64,000 nt of DNA from Solibacillus merdavium (GCF_014836935.1 NZ_JACSPW010000015.1:1-64000); one strand, 5' to 3'; shown: positions 17,766 to 26,985, counted from the stretch's first letter. The notes: generated by a model not told the origin, from the letters alone. Translations and numbers: made by a program.

Positions 17766-18470
17766 TTATGAGGAAGGCGGACTGGCATTTTTGACGCTAA
17801 TATAAAGTGAACCGTTTTCTAAAATTTGTACATAATAAAGGTCTTCAACTGAATGATAGTTTTTCTTGGATAGTTTTTTAAGTAGCCATTCTTCCGTTAA
17901 TTGGAGCTCATTTAAATTTTCTTTAATAATTTTCCCGTCTGATATAAGCTCTGTAGGTAAATACTGTGGAGTAGGAGCTGAAACATTCACATCTTCTTTT
18001 GTTGCAGTACGGGCTAGTGGCTTTTTAAGTACACTTAGTTCGCCATTTGTTTCAAAAACAGCAAACTGTACCTCATCAAATGAGAAAATACTTTGCTCGC
18101 GCAGTAGCATGGCAAGTTCATCGGTATGAAGACGTGCTTTTTTTAAGTTGTCATTTAAAATAATACCATTTTGAATGACAATACTTGGCTTATCATCGAA
18201 TAAAACACGAGCTTTTTTCGATTTTAACGTAATGAAGCTAATAAAAAGAGTAAGGACCGCCCACCATATAAGTGAGACCAGCCCGTCTAGAAAGGGTGTC
18301 TCTACTTGTGCGGAGATTTCCGCTGCAATTGAACCGAATGTAATACCTGTTACATAGTGGAAAAAAGTAAGCTGGCTTAATTGTTTTTTGCCAATTATGC
18401 GTGCAAGTAGTAATATAGCAAAAAATGCACAGCTTGAACGCCAGAGCATTTCAAATAAGTTTAGTTCCAA
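17766..18470 (-). CDS. DUF421 (YetF/YdfS-family) membrane protein
   Basis: This 234-residue protein has three N-terminal helices (to about residue 85), including the family's LLLARIIGKKQLSQLTFFHYVTGITFGS segment. The cytoplasmic C-terminal YetF domain holds the IVIQNGIILNDNLKKARLHTDELAMLLREQ pattern. AAGGAG lies ten bases before a TTG at 18468-18470, so the start is set there. An ATG 36 bp further upstream has no ribosome site. Homologues in spore formers are linked to germination or stress, but the role of this copy is unknown. Confidence 0.85.
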   Translation of the reverse strand: MELNLFEMLWRSSCAFFAILLLARIIGKKQLSQLTFFHYVTGITFGSIAAEISAQVETPFLDGLVSLIWWAVLTLFISFITLKSKKARVLFDDKPSIVIQNGIILNDNLKKARLHTDELAMLLREQSIFSFDEVQFAVFETNGELSVLKKPLARTATKEDVNVSAPTPQYLPTELISDGKIIKENLNELQLTEEWLLKKLSKKNYHSVEDLYYVQILENGSLYISVKNASPPSS

Positions 18471-18556
18471 TTTATAATCACTCCTTATAGCGAATAGCAT
18501 GGGCAAACATAAAAGGAAATATGCGATTTTATCTAATAGAAAGAATGTGAAAACAG

Positions 18557-19762
18557 ATGTCGGCTACAATTGAAAAACAATCAAATCCTGTCTATCCCAT
18601 TATGGTAGCGATCGGGATATGTCACTTAATCAATGATACGATGCAGGCAGTTATACCGGCGATGTTTCCGCTACTGGAACGTGATTTAGGGTTAACGTTT
18701 ACCCAGCTTGGTATGATCTCGTTCGTCCTCAATATATTTGCAAGCCTACTACAACCAGCTGTCGGATTTATGACGGATAGAAAGCCGTTTCCCTATGCAT
18801 TGCCAATAGGGATGGTCAGTTCGTTTATTGGTCTATCATTGCTCATCTTATCAGGACAGTACTGGATGATTTTAGTGTCGGTCATCTTTTTAGGTATCGG
18901 CTCAGCGATTTTTCATCCTGAGGGCTCGCGTGTATCTTTCATGGCTGCAGGGAATAAACGTGGATTGGCACAGTCGATTTATCAAGTAGGGGGAAATAGT
19001 GGACAAGCATTGGCGCCATTATTAAGTGCCTTTTTAATATTACCGTTTGGTATGAATGGAGTCGCGTTTATCCTCATTTTTACATCCATTGGTATTTTTC
19101 TGTTAACGAAAATTTCGATTTGGTACAAACGTCAGCTTGATGCAGAAAAAAAGTCCAACATAAAGAAGATACTCGTTTCCTCATTGCCGCCCTTAACAAA
19201 AAAGCAAGTAACAATGGCACTTATTGTGCTACTGCTCCTCATTTTTGCACGTTCGTTTTACGTGACGAATATAACGAGCTTTTATGTATTTTACTTAATT
19301 GAGCAGTATGGAATGAGTGTAGAGCGCGGACAGCTATTTATCTTTACGTTTATGGCATTCGGGGTCGTGGGGACATTTTTCGGGGGTCCTTTATCAGATC
19401 GCTTTGGAAGGAAAAACATTATATTGCTATCGGTTATTGCACCTATCCCGTTTTGCCTGGCGCTGCCATTTGTCCCGGTGCAGGCTGTACTACTGTTTTT
19501 AATTATTATCGGGATTCTTATCATGATTAGCTTTACGGTAACCGTTGTGTACGCCCAGGAGCTTGTTCCTTCCAAAATTGGCACGATGGCTGGCTTAACA
19601 ATTGGCGTGGCATTTGGAATGGGGGCAATTGGATCTGTCGTTATCGGAATGGTGATAGACGGGCTGGGGCTAAAGTTTACGATGATCGCTGTATCTGTTT
19701 TAACATTATTATTGCTAGTCGCTCTTTTTCTGCCAAGGGACCGAGTTGGGCATGCAAAATAG
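18557..19762 (+). CDS. MFS transporter, fosmidomycin-resistance (Fsr) type
   Basis: This 401-residue major facilitator protein has twelve helices. GICHLINDTMQAVIPAMFPLL at the N-terminus, the loop FMTDRKP and the segment FHPEGSRVSFMAAGNKRGLAQSIYQVGGN match the Fsr family of efflux pumps. The second-half loop GGPLSDRFGRKN is canonical. Only a weak ribosome site is visible. It is divergent from the DUF421 gene. The drug or metabolite it carries cannot be told from sequence. Confidence 0.88.
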   Translation: MSATIEKQSNPVYPIMVAIGICHLINDTMQAVIPAMFPLLERDLGLTFTQLGMISFVLNIFASLLQPAVGFMTDRKPFPYALPIGMVSSFIGLSLLILSGQYWMILVSVIFLGIGSAIFHPEGSRVSFMAAGNKRGLAQSIYQVGGNSGQALAPLLSAFLILPFGMNGVAFILIFTSIGIFLLTKISIWYKRQLDAEKKSNIKKILVSSLPPLTKKQVTMALIVLLLLIFARSFYVTNITSFYVFYLIEQYGMSVERGQLFIFTFMAFGVVGTFFGGPLSDRFGRKNIILLSVIAPIPFCLALPFVPVQAVLLFLIIIGILIMISFTVTVVYAQELVPSKIGTMAGLTIGVAFGMGAIGSVVIGMVIDGLGLKFTMIAVSVLTLLLLVALFLPRDRVGHAK

Positions 19763-19781
19763 TATTTCTAAACAAATTAAC

Positions 19782-19815
19782 CCCCTCCCCATAATGGATT
19801 GGGGAAGGGGTATGG
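19782..19815. terminator. GC-rich hairpin between convergent genes
   Basis: CCCCTCCCC (19782-19790) can pair with GGGGAAGGGG (19801-19810), a strong stem with poor T tails. It lies between the MFS gene and the convergent stress-protein gene. Confidence 0.6.
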
Positions 19816-19816
19816 T

Positions 19817-20500
19817 TTATTCGTTTTCCAGGCGGCCAGCCAATGGGATACGATCAGGATCAGTTACAAGTGCTTCAGTAATATTTACTTCGTGCATTTT
19901 GTTGTCAAAATTAAATTTAAAGATACCATTATCAAAATCTGTGCCGATTTCCTTAAAGAAAATACCTTCGATAAAGGCAATCTTAGGACAAGTGAAGGCG
20001 ATTTTATAATGGCCGTTTTCTTTGATTAAATAAGCGCGTACGCCTTTTTCGAAAATATCGATCAGTTCATCATCTGATGGATGTTTAACCGAAACTATAT
20101 GGAAATCAACAAAGGGTACTTCCTTTAAAAGGACATTTAAAAACGAACCTTTCGTAATTTCCTCCCAGCGACTTTGCGCACTTTGACCTACAATGATTTG
20201 CGTAATATTATAGTTTGTCGCCACTTCTGTAATTACTTTATGAATTGGGCGTTTTTCGTTATCTTTAATGAAGAACTCTTCTACATCCAACTCATTAGTT
20301 AGTTCTTTCCACTGTTCAATGTAACCGGATTTCTCCGCATCAAAAGCGTCAAGCGGCTTTGAGTCAACTGTCAGTACATATAATGGGCAGTCGAGTAATG
20401 TCGCAAGTTTGTGTCCACGGCGAATTAATCGCTCACCATTTTGTCCATAATATACACAAACTAAAATACTTTCATCCAATCGGCCTTTAACATGTTTCAT
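19817..20500 (-). CDS. Universal-stress-type (KdpD-like UspA) protein with extra C-terminal domain
   Basis: This 227-residue protein has a UspA-like Rossmann domain in residues about 10-140, with VGQSAQSRWEEITKGSFLNVLL as the nucleotide-binding G-x-S-x(2)-RW loop known from KdpD. Residues 150-227 form a separate beta-rich tail that I do not recognise. GAGGTG nine bases before the ATG at 20500 sets the start; a GTG at 20512 overlaps that ribosome site. It is divergent from the Mrp antiporter operon, which hints at a link to ion stress. Confidence 0.75.
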   Translation of the reverse strand: MKHVKGRLDESILVCVYYGQNGERLIRRGHKLATLLDCPLYVLTVDSKPLDAFDAEKSGYIEQWKELTNELDVEEFFIKDNEKRPIHKVITEVATNYNITQIIVGQSAQSRWEEITKGSFLNVLLKEVPFVDFHIVSVKHPSDDELIDIFEKGVRAYLIKENGHYKIAFTCPKIAFIEGIFFKEIGTDFDNGIFKFNFDNKMHEVNITEALVTDPDRIPLAGRLENE

Positions 20501-20841
20501 TTTAGTTCGCACCTCTTTTTCTTATCCTATAATAATTTATTGAATCGAAATATGTTTTGAGAAATTAAGCATAATTGAGATAAAAGAAAGCTATTACAGT
20601 GCATTGCACACTTTATTATTGTATACTTATTTCTGTGATATTTATTTATATTCAGTAAATTTTACGTAATTTTTCTTACTTGCAGCATTTTATTTTAAAA
20701 AATAAATTTGATTAATTTTGAAATATAATCTCTATATGCCACATTATTATGAAGTGAGTTAAATAGATAGTCAAGTGTGATTAATTAAATTTAGTGTGAT
20801 ACATAGTTTTGTTGACTTTATTTTGTAGGAGGTTTTTGCTT

Positions 20842-23253
20842 TTGATTGTCACGCTATCAATTGTGCTGCCCTTTATTGCTGCAGCATTAATTCCGTTTAT
20901 ATACAGGTATTTTAAGAACATTCACTTAGGGTGGTTTGTATTAGTCGTACCTGTCGTTTTATTTTCGTTTTTAGCTACATATATCCCTCGAGTTGCAAAT
21001 GGCGAAGTATTCGTCAAGACGTTTGAGTGGATCCCCTCTTTCGGTATTAATATCACTACTTATCTGGATGGATTGAGCATGATTTTCAGTTTGCTCATTA
21101 CGGGAGTAGGTAGCTTAGTAATACTGTATTCAATTTTCTATTTATCAACGAAAGAATCATTGCATCATTTCTATTGTTACTTATTACTATTCATGGGCGC
21201 TATGCTAGGCGTCGTCCTTTCAGATAATTTAATGGTGCTCTATGTATTTTGGGAATTAACGAGTGTTTCCTCATTCCTTCTAATCGCATTTTGGCATCAT
21301 CGTAAAGCATCTCGTGCAGGTGCGCGCAAAGCAATGACCATCACAGTATCTGGCGGCGTTGCGATGTTAGCTGGTTTTTTAATGTTATATGTTGCGTCAG
21401 GCACGTTTAGTATACGGGAAATTGTCGCAAATTTAGAAGTTGTGCAATCCAGTGTATACTTTGTACCCGCGATGTGTTTAGTGCTTTTAGGTGCATTTAC
21501 GAAATCCGCTCAATTTCCTTTCCATATTTGGTTGCCGGATGCAATGGAGGCGCCGACACCGGTTTCCGCGTATTTGCACTCTGCCACAATGGTTAAAGCA
21601 GGCATTTACCTCGTTGCGCGTACAACGCCTATTTTCGGTGGTCACGAAGTATGGTTTTGGGCAGTGAGTGGGGTAGGTCTCCTTACTTTGTTCTGGGGAT
21701 CATTCAATGCCGTCAAACAGTTCGATTTAAAGGCATTACTGGCCTATTCAACAATTAGTCAGCTTGGATTAATAATGTGTTTATTTGGTCTTGGCTCTGC
21801 TGCACTACATTCTGGCTATTCTACGGAATCCGTCATTTATACACAGGCCACTTTTGCGGCTTTGTTCCATTTAATCAATCACTCAACATTCAAAGGCGCA
21901 CTCTTTATGATGGTAGGTATTGTCGACCATGAAGTAGGGACGCGTGATATTCGCCGTTTAGGTGGATTGATGTCACTTATGCCATTTACATTTACGATAG
22001 CTGTTATCGGTAGTGCCTCAATGGCAGGCTTACCACCATTCAATGGATTTTTGAGTAAGGAAATGTTCTTTACGGCAACGTTAAAAATTACTGAGCTGGA
22101 TCTTTTTTCGCTTAATAGCATTGGTGTTTTATTCCCCATTATCGCATGGGTAGCAAGTATATTCACCTTTATTTACTGTGTCATTATCGTTATGCGTACA
22201 TTCTTCGGCAAAATTCAGCCAGATCGTCTGGAAAAGCCACCGCATGAAGCGCCATTCGGTATGTTAATTTCACCTTATATTTTAGTTGCATTTGTTGTAG
22301 GAATTTTCATCTTCCCGAATGTGCTGGGACATTATATTTTAAGTCCTGCAATGGCAAGTATTTATCCAATGTTCCCGTCGGTAGAAGATATGACGCCTCA
22401 TATTGCTGCATGGCATGGGCATATAAATCCGGAGCTTATTATGACAGCAGGTGTCATCATAATTGGGGTTCTATTATATCGTGTATTAAAAAAATGGCGT
22501 CCAATCTATCAGCTGATTCCGCCAAGTTTCACACTAAATGCTTTGTATGAACGTGTGATTACTTCAGGCGAGGATGTATCAGGACGTGTAACGAATCGTT
22601 ATATGAATGGTAATCTAACCTATTACTTTGTATATATTTATGTGTTTTTTGTTGCCCTTTTAGCGGGTTATATGATTTATGCGGATGCGTTTAGCTGGGA
22701 TCCTTCAAAGGACTCCGTAATTGAGCCTTATGAGTTGGTTTTGGTGTTCGTTATGATTATGGCTGCCGTGGCAATTATTTTTGCCAAACAGCGTATTACT
22801 GTAGTGCTGTTAAACGGGGTACTCGGATATTCTGTGGCATTTTTCTTCGTTGTATTTAGAGCACCTGATTTAGCGCTCACACAGTTGGTCGTCGAGTCTG
22901 TGACAACAGCATTGTTCCTGCTTTCTTTTAAATATTTACCGAAGCTTAAAAACGAGTATTTACCGAAGAGTTGGAGATTTGCGAAAGTAACTATTTCCAT
23001 AGCAGTTGGTGCAACTGTTACACTTATTGGCTTAGCGGTAATGAATTACGATCGATTTGAGCCGATTTCGAAGTACTTTGAGGACTCGTATAATTTAGCA
23101 GGCGGGCAAAATATCGTCAACACGATTTTAGGGGATTTCCGTGCATTTGATACGATGCTGGAAGTAGTTGTACTCTTTATTGCGGGTCTAGGCATCTACA
23201 CACTTATTAAGCTAAAGGCGAAAAAGGGGGATGCAGACGTTGAAAGTAAATGA
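20842..23253 (+). CDS. mrpA: Na+/H+ antiporter subunit MrpA
   Basis: This 803-residue protein is the largest subunit of the Mrp multisubunit cation/proton antiporter and is homologous to complex I NuoL. There are about 20 helices. WELTSVSSFLLIAFW holds the key glutamate of TM5, FPFHIWLPDAMEAPTPVSAYLHSATMVKAG is the NuoL signature, and the C-terminal MrpA extension includes FRAPDLALTQLVVESV. TAGGAGG (20826-20832) lies nine bases before a TTG at 20842, so that start is chosen. The 340 bp upstream are AT-rich, and I saw no convincing promoter there. Confidence 0.95.
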   Translation: MIVTLSIVLPFIAAALIPFIYRYFKNIHLGWFVLVVPVVLFSFLATYIPRVANGEVFVKTFEWIPSFGINITTYLDGLSMIFSLLITGVGSLVILYSIFYLSTKESLHHFYCYLLLFMGAMLGVVLSDNLMVLYVFWELTSVSSFLLIAFWHHRKASRAGARKAMTITVSGGVAMLAGFLMLYVASGTFSIREIVANLEVVQSSVYFVPAMCLVLLGAFTKSAQFPFHIWLPDAMEAPTPVSAYLHSATMVKAGIYLVARTTPIFGGHEVWFWAVSGVGLLTLFWGSFNAVKQFDLKALLAYSTISQLGLIMCLFGLGSAALHSGYSTESVIYTQATFAALFHLINHSTFKGALFMMVGIVDHEVGTRDIRRLGGLMSLMPFTFTIAVIGSASMAGLPPFNGFLSKEMFFTATLKITELDLFSLNSIGVLFPIIAWVASIFTFIYCVIIVMRTFFGKIQPDRLEKPPHEAPFGMLISPYILVAFVVGIFIFPNVLGHYILSPAMASIYPMFPSVEDMTPHIAAWHGHINPELIMTAGVIIIGVLLYRVLKKWRPIYQLIPPSFTLNALYERVITSGEDVSGRVTNRYMNGNLTYYFVYIYVFFVALLAGYMIYADAFSWDPSKDSVIEPYELVLVFVMIMAAVAIIFAKQRITVVLLNGVLGYSVAFFFVVFRAPDLALTQLVVESVTTALFLLSFKYLPKLKNEYLPKSWRFAKVTISIAVGATVTLIGLAVMNYDRFEPISKYFEDSYNLAGGQNIVNTILGDFRAFDTMLEVVVLFIAGLGIYTLIKLKAKKGDADVESK

Positions 23254-23662
23254 TGTTATTTTAAAATCAGTTGTACGAGGCGTTGTGTTCATCGTCTTTA
23301 CGCTTGGTATGTACTTATTTTTTGCAGGACATAATGCCCCGGGCGGTGGATTCATCGGTGGATTAGTACTCGGTTCGGGGATTGTGCTGTTGTATTTGAC
23401 GTACGATATTGAAACGGTGCATAAAGGCATGCCGTTTGATTTTAAGAAGGTTGCTGCATTCGGTGTATTGCTAGCAACTGGTTCAGCTATTGCCTCCCTT
23501 TTCTTTAATGTACCTTTTTTAACACAGGCAGATGGCTATTATAATCTCCCATTATTGGGGGAAAAGCATTTGTCGACTGTTACGATTTTTGAAGCAGGTG
23601 TGGCATTGACGGTTGTCGGTACACTCGTAACGATTATTTTAAATATAAGTGAGGATGAATAG
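23240..23662 (+). CDS. mrpB: Na+/H+ antiporter subunit MrpB
   Basis: This 140-residue membrane subunit has NDVILKSVVRG followed by YLFFAGHNAPGGGFIGGLV, the conserved MrpB motif. An ATG at 23231 touches the GGGGG ribosome site, which is impossible spacing. The TTG at 23240, nine bases further, gives the family N-terminus (MKVNDVILK) and overlaps the end of mrpA by 14 bp. It works inside the Mrp complex in the membrane. Confidence 0.93.
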   Translation: MKVNDVILKSVVRGVVFIVFTLGMYLFFAGHNAPGGGFIGGLVLGSGIVLLYLTYDIETVHKGMPFDFKKVAAFGVLLATGSAIASLFFNVPFLTQADGYYNLPLLGEKHLSTVTIFEAGVALTVVGTLVTIILNISEDE

Positions 23663-23663
23663 T

Positions 23664-24002
23664 ATGGAATCTTTAATGATTGTACTTGTCGGCATTCTGG
23701 TAACAGTCGCTACTTATTTAATCCTCTCTCGTAGTGTAATACGTGTCATTGTCGGCACAGCCATTCTTTCGCATGCCGTTCATTTATTACTATTGACGGT
23801 TGGTGGTTTAAAGAAGGGGAGTGTTCCGCTTTTAGGCCAGGCGGCAGCTCCGTTTACTGATGCTTTGCCACAGGCTTTGATTTTAACAGCGATTGTTATT
23901 AGTTTTGCGGTTACGGCATTTTTACTAGTACTGGCTTACCGGATGTACTTAATGAATGGAACCGATGATCTAGAGGAGCTTGGAGGGTCATCAGATGAAT
24001 AA
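23664..24002 (+). CDS. mrpC: Na+/H+ antiporter subunit MrpC (NuoK-like)
   Basis: This 112-residue three-helix subunit resembles NuoK. The segments GTAILSHAVHLLLLTVGG and DALPQALILTAIVISFAVTAF are diagnostic. GAGG at 23651-23654 precedes the ATG at 23664, one base after the mrpB stop. A GTG at 23649 would overlap the ribosome site. The length agrees with the 113-residue Bacillus protein. Confidence 0.94.
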   Translation: MESLMIVLVGILVTVATYLILSRSVIRVIVGTAILSHAVHLLLLTVGGLKKGSVPLLGQAAAPFTDALPQALILTAIVISFAVTAFLLVLAYRMYLMNGTDDLEELGGSSDE

Positions 24003-25479
24003 TATAATTGTTTTACCTTTAATTGTGCCGATTATTACGGCAACGCTATTAGTATTTTTAAATAATAATATTAAGCTTCAACGAATTGTAAGTTTGATTA
24101 CGATGATTTTTGTAGCATGCATTTCTGTTGTATTGCTGCAGCTTATTCAAACTGAAGGAATACTTCGGTTAGACTTCAGTGGATGGATGCCGCCATTTGG
24201 TATTTTATTTGTAGCCGATTCGTTTTCGGTACTGCTCGTATTGACGGCAAGTATCGTAACGGCTGTTTGTTTAATTTATGCATTTTCGACAATAGGTGAG
24301 CGTCATGAGAAAATGTACTTCTACCCATTTGTATTGTTTTTAATTGCAGGGGTAAATGGTTCTTTTTTGACAGGCGATATTTTCAATCTATTTGTTTGTT
24401 TTGAAGTTATGCTGCTCGCTTCTTATGTCCTAATCGCTTTAGGTGGGGGAAAGATGCAGCTGCGAGAGTCTATCAAGTATGTATTAATTAATGTTGTGGC
24501 ATCTTGGATGTTCCTAGTGGCACTTGCTTACTTGTACGGAACATTAAAGACGCTTAATATGGCGCATATTGCACAGCGTGTGGCAGAGGCAGGGCAAGAT
24601 CCATTGCTGACGGTCGTGTCACTTACTTTCCTAGTAGTTTTCGGTTTAAAGGCCGGATTACTATTATTCTTCTGGTTACCTGGTTCATACAGTGTGCCAC
24701 CGACAGCTGTACAGGCATTATTTGCAGCGTTACTAACAAAGGTTGGTATGTATGCACTGTTCCGTACATTTATGTTGATGTTCCCATTACAGCCGGAAAT
24801 CACCCATACGATTATCGGCGTGATGGCAGGGGCAACGATTATTGCAGGATGCATGGGCGCGTTTGCCGGACGAGATGTACGGACGATTGCTACCTACAAT
24901 GTAATTATTAGTGTAGGCTTTATATTAGTGGCACTTGCAGTTGGTACAGAAGATGCGATGGCAGGGGCGGTCTATTACTTAGTACATGACATGCTTGGTA
25001 AGGCATTACTGTTTTTACTTATTGGTACGATGATACTTGTAACGGGTGAAGTTGTCGTGAAGAATATGAATGGATTAATCCGGATTTATCCCTTGTTCGG
25101 TTGGATTTTCTTTATTATGATGTGCGCGCTTGTTGGTATCCCGCCATTGAGCGGTTTCATCGGAAAAGTACTTATTGGTCAAGGTGCTATTGAAACGGAG
25201 TCCTATGTGTTACTAGCGTTGGCATTCGGCTCAAGTATTATCGTAATGTATTCTTTACTGCGTATTTTCCTGGCTTCGTTTTTTGGAGAAACATCCATTA
25301 ATGAAGAAGATAAAATGCCGATTCCACGGGGCGCAATGGCTTCATTTATAATATTGGCCATTTTCATTATTGGATTAGGCGTTGGCGCAGAAGGTTTGGC
25401 AGTTTATGTGAATGATGCAGCTTACACATTATCGAATCCTTCCGTGTACATCGATGCGATTTTAAATACGAATAAATAA
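23995..25479 (+). CDS. mrpD: Na+/H+ antiporter subunit MrpD
   Basis: This 494-residue membrane subunit is homologous to NuoM/NuoN, with about 14 helices. CFEVMLLASYVLIALGGGK carries the TM5 glutamate, and FFWLPGSYSVPPTAVQALFAALLTKVGMYA is the proton-channel signature with its lysine. GGAGGG at 23982-23987 precedes the ATG at 23995, which overlaps mrpC by 8 bp and indicates coupled translation. Confidence 0.95.
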   Translation: MNNIIVLPLIVPIITATLLVFLNNNIKLQRIVSLITMIFVACISVVLLQLIQTEGILRLDFSGWMPPFGILFVADSFSVLLVLTASIVTAVCLIYAFSTIGERHEKMYFYPFVLFLIAGVNGSFLTGDIFNLFVCFEVMLLASYVLIALGGGKMQLRESIKYVLINVVASWMFLVALAYLYGTLKTLNMAHIAQRVAEAGQDPLLTVVSLTFLVVFGLKAGLLLFFWLPGSYSVPPTAVQALFAALLTKVGMYALFRTFMLMFPLQPEITHTIIGVMAGATIIAGCMGAFAGRDVRTIATYNVIISVGFILVALAVGTEDAMAGAVYYLVHDMLGKALLFLLIGTMILVTGEVVVKNMNGLIRIYPLFGWIFFIMMCALVGIPPLSGFIGKVLIGQGAIETESYVLLALAFGSSIIVMYSLLRIFLASFFGETSINEEDKMPIPRGAMASFIILAIFIIGLGVGAEGLAVYVNDAAYTLSNPSVYIDAILNTNK

Positions 25480-25494
25480 AAGGAGGGTGAGCAC

Positions 25495-25977
25495 ATGTTA
25501 GGTCAGTTTATTATTAATTTATTTATAGCAACGCTTTGGTTTTTACTTAAAGATGATCCGATGGCAGATTTTACGACATTCATGTCAGGATTTTTAGTCG
25601 GAACATTGATTCTATATGCCATGCATCGGTTCTTTGGAACACAATTTTATTTGCGCCGTGTGTTAAAGATTATTAAGCTCATCCTTTTATTTATTCAGGA
25701 GCTGCTCTTATCAAGTATTTCTGTATTAAAACAAGTGTTGGACCCACAGTTGAAAATAACACCGGGTATTTTTATATATGAAACAAAACTAAGAGGCGAC
25801 TATCAAGTCACAGCATTAGCGCTGTTATTAACGTTAACACCGGGGTCTGTCGTGATGGAAGTATCAGAAGATAACAGTACGTTTTATATTCATGCGATGG
25901 ATATAGAGGAATCGAAAGAAACGGTAATCCGTTCAATCGGCAAGTTTGAACGTGCCATTTTGGAGGTGACACAATGA
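25495..25977 (+). CDS. mrpE: Na+/H+ antiporter subunit MrpE
   Basis: This 160-residue subunit has two or three N-terminal helices followed by a cytoplasmic domain with LLTLTPGSVVMEVSEDNSTFYIHAMD, the MrpE hallmark. AGGAGGG is eight bases before the ATG. It lies 15 bp after mrpD, and its stop overlaps the mrpF start. Confidence 0.94.
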   Translation: MLGQFIINLFIATLWFLLKDDPMADFTTFMSGFLVGTLILYAMHRFFGTQFYLRRVLKIIKLILLFIQELLLSSISVLKQVLDPQLKITPGIFIYETKLRGDYQVTALALLLTLTPGSVVMEVSEDNSTFYIHAMDIEESKETVIRSIGKFERAILEVTQ

Positions 25978-26258
25978 TCGATCTGATTTTAAAAGCGGCA
26001 CTTGTATTATTTATGCTGGCAATCGCGCTGTCCCTTTACCGTGTGATAAAAGGACCTTCACTACCTGATCGCGCAATTGCACTAGATACCATTGGTGTAA
26101 ATTTAATTTCCGCGATTGCCATTGTCTCTATCGTATTAAATACAAAGGCGTTTTTAGAGGCTATTCTAATTTTAGGTATTTTAGCGTTTATCGGAACAAT
26201 TGCATTCTCGAAATATATCGAAAGAGGTGTCATTGTTGAACGTAAATCAGCTGATTGA
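25974..26258 (+). CDS. mrpF: Na+/H+ antiporter subunit MrpF
   Basis: This 94-residue three-helix subunit carries the MrpF pattern LYRVIKGPSLPDRAIALDTIGVNLISAIAI. The ATGA overlap with mrpE shows coupling. TGGAGGTGACACA precedes the start. Confidence 0.94.
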   Translation: MIDLILKAALVLFMLAIALSLYRVIKGPSLPDRAIALDTIGVNLISAIAIVSIVLNTKAFLEAILILGILAFIGTIAFSKYIERGVIVERKSAD

Positions 26259-26643
26259 GTTAATGGCGGCACTGCTTATTTTAGTTGGTGCCATCGTGAG
26301 TGTGATTAGTGCATTCGGTATGATTCGATTGCCGGACGTGTACACACGCTCGCATGCTGCGACGAAAAGTGCGACACTTTCTGTATTACTTTGCCTATTC
26401 GGTGGGTTCGTGTATTTTTGGATTCATGATGGCTATGTAAGTATTCGATTAATTTTAGGGATTATTTTCGTATTTATCACAGCACCGGTATCCGGACACT
26501 TAGTATGTCGGGCAGCGTATCGGTCACGCGTACCGCTAGCAGAAGGTTCTGGAGACGATGCCTTAAATGAAATTTTATTTGGCGAGGAAAATATCCAAGT
26601 AAAAGAAGAAGTAGAGGCAACATTAAAAGAAATTAAAGAATAA
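26236..26643 (+). CDS. mrpG: Na+/H+ antiporter subunit MrpG
   Basis: This 135-residue subunit has three helices and the MrpG motif FGMIRLPDVYTRSHAATKSATLSV, plus a charged C-terminal tail ending in KEEVEATLKEIKE. AGAGGTG at 26223-26229 lies six bases before a TTG at 26236, which is preferred to an in-frame ATG at 26200 lying inside mrpF. It overlaps mrpF by 23 bp and closes the operon. Confidence 0.93.
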   Translation: MNVNQLIELMAALLILVGAIVSVISAFGMIRLPDVYTRSHAATKSATLSVLLCLFGGFVYFWIHDGYVSIRLILGIIFVFITAPVSGHLVCRAAYRSRVPLAEGSGDDALNEILFGEENIQVKEEVEATLKEIKE

Positions 26644-26652
26644 ATATATAAG

Positions 26653-26695
26653 GCATTTTAGAAGTGGGGAATAGACACTTCTAAAATGCTTTTTT
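26653..26695 (+). terminator. Terminator of the mrp operon
   Basis: A perfect 14-bp stem, GCATTTTAGAAGTG (26653-26666) with its complement at 26676-26689, is followed by six T. Confidence 0.95.
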
Positions 26696-26714
26696 GCTGC
26701 CTAAATTTTTTTAG

Positions 26715-26921
26715 TTATCCACAATCTATAATAAATGATATTTATTATAGTAAAAAATTATATAAAAATTGATTTTATATAAAGAAATAGTGGATAGTTT
26801 TTAATCTCTAATTAAAGTTTTGTGGATAACTTTTGGTCAACCTGTTGAAAAATCGTGATTAAATTGTGTATAACTCAATCGAAAGTGGATAACTTTGTGG
26901 ATAAATAGTATATGTGGATAA
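26715..26921. promoter_or_regulatory. DnaA-box cluster
   Basis: Seven copies of the DnaA-box motif occur in 207 bp between the mrp terminator and the GntR promoter. TTATCCACA is at 26715-26723. TGTGGATAA is at 26821-26829, 26896-26904 and 26913-26921. TGTGTATAA, which also fits TTATNCACA, is at 26865-26873. AGTGGATAA (26884-26892) has one mismatch and AGTGGATAG (26789-26797) has two. Six of the seven point the same way. The region is very AT-rich. No dnaA or dnaN gene is present, so this is more likely a DnaA-binding or titration cluster than oriC. Confidence 0.8.
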
Positions 26922-26935
26922 TATTTCTCGTTTTA

Positions 26936-26964
26936 TTGACAAAAAAGCTAAGTTTATATATAGT
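26936..26964 (+). promoter_or_regulatory. SigA-type promoter of the GntR-ABC operon
   Basis: TTGACA at 26936-26941 is followed after 17 bp by TATAGT at 26959-26964. It lies 15 bp after the last DnaA box and 47 bp before the gene start. Confidence 0.75.
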
Positions 26965-26985
26965 ACATTACAACACTAATGTACT
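26962..26985. promoter_or_regulatory. Palindromic operator for the GntR regulator
   Basis: AGTACATTA (26962-26970) and its perfect inverted copy TAATGTACT (26977-26985) are separated by six bases. The left arm overlaps the -10 box, and the site ends about 25 bp before the regulator's start codon. This position fits autorepression by a YtrA-type GntR protein. Confidence 0.75.
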
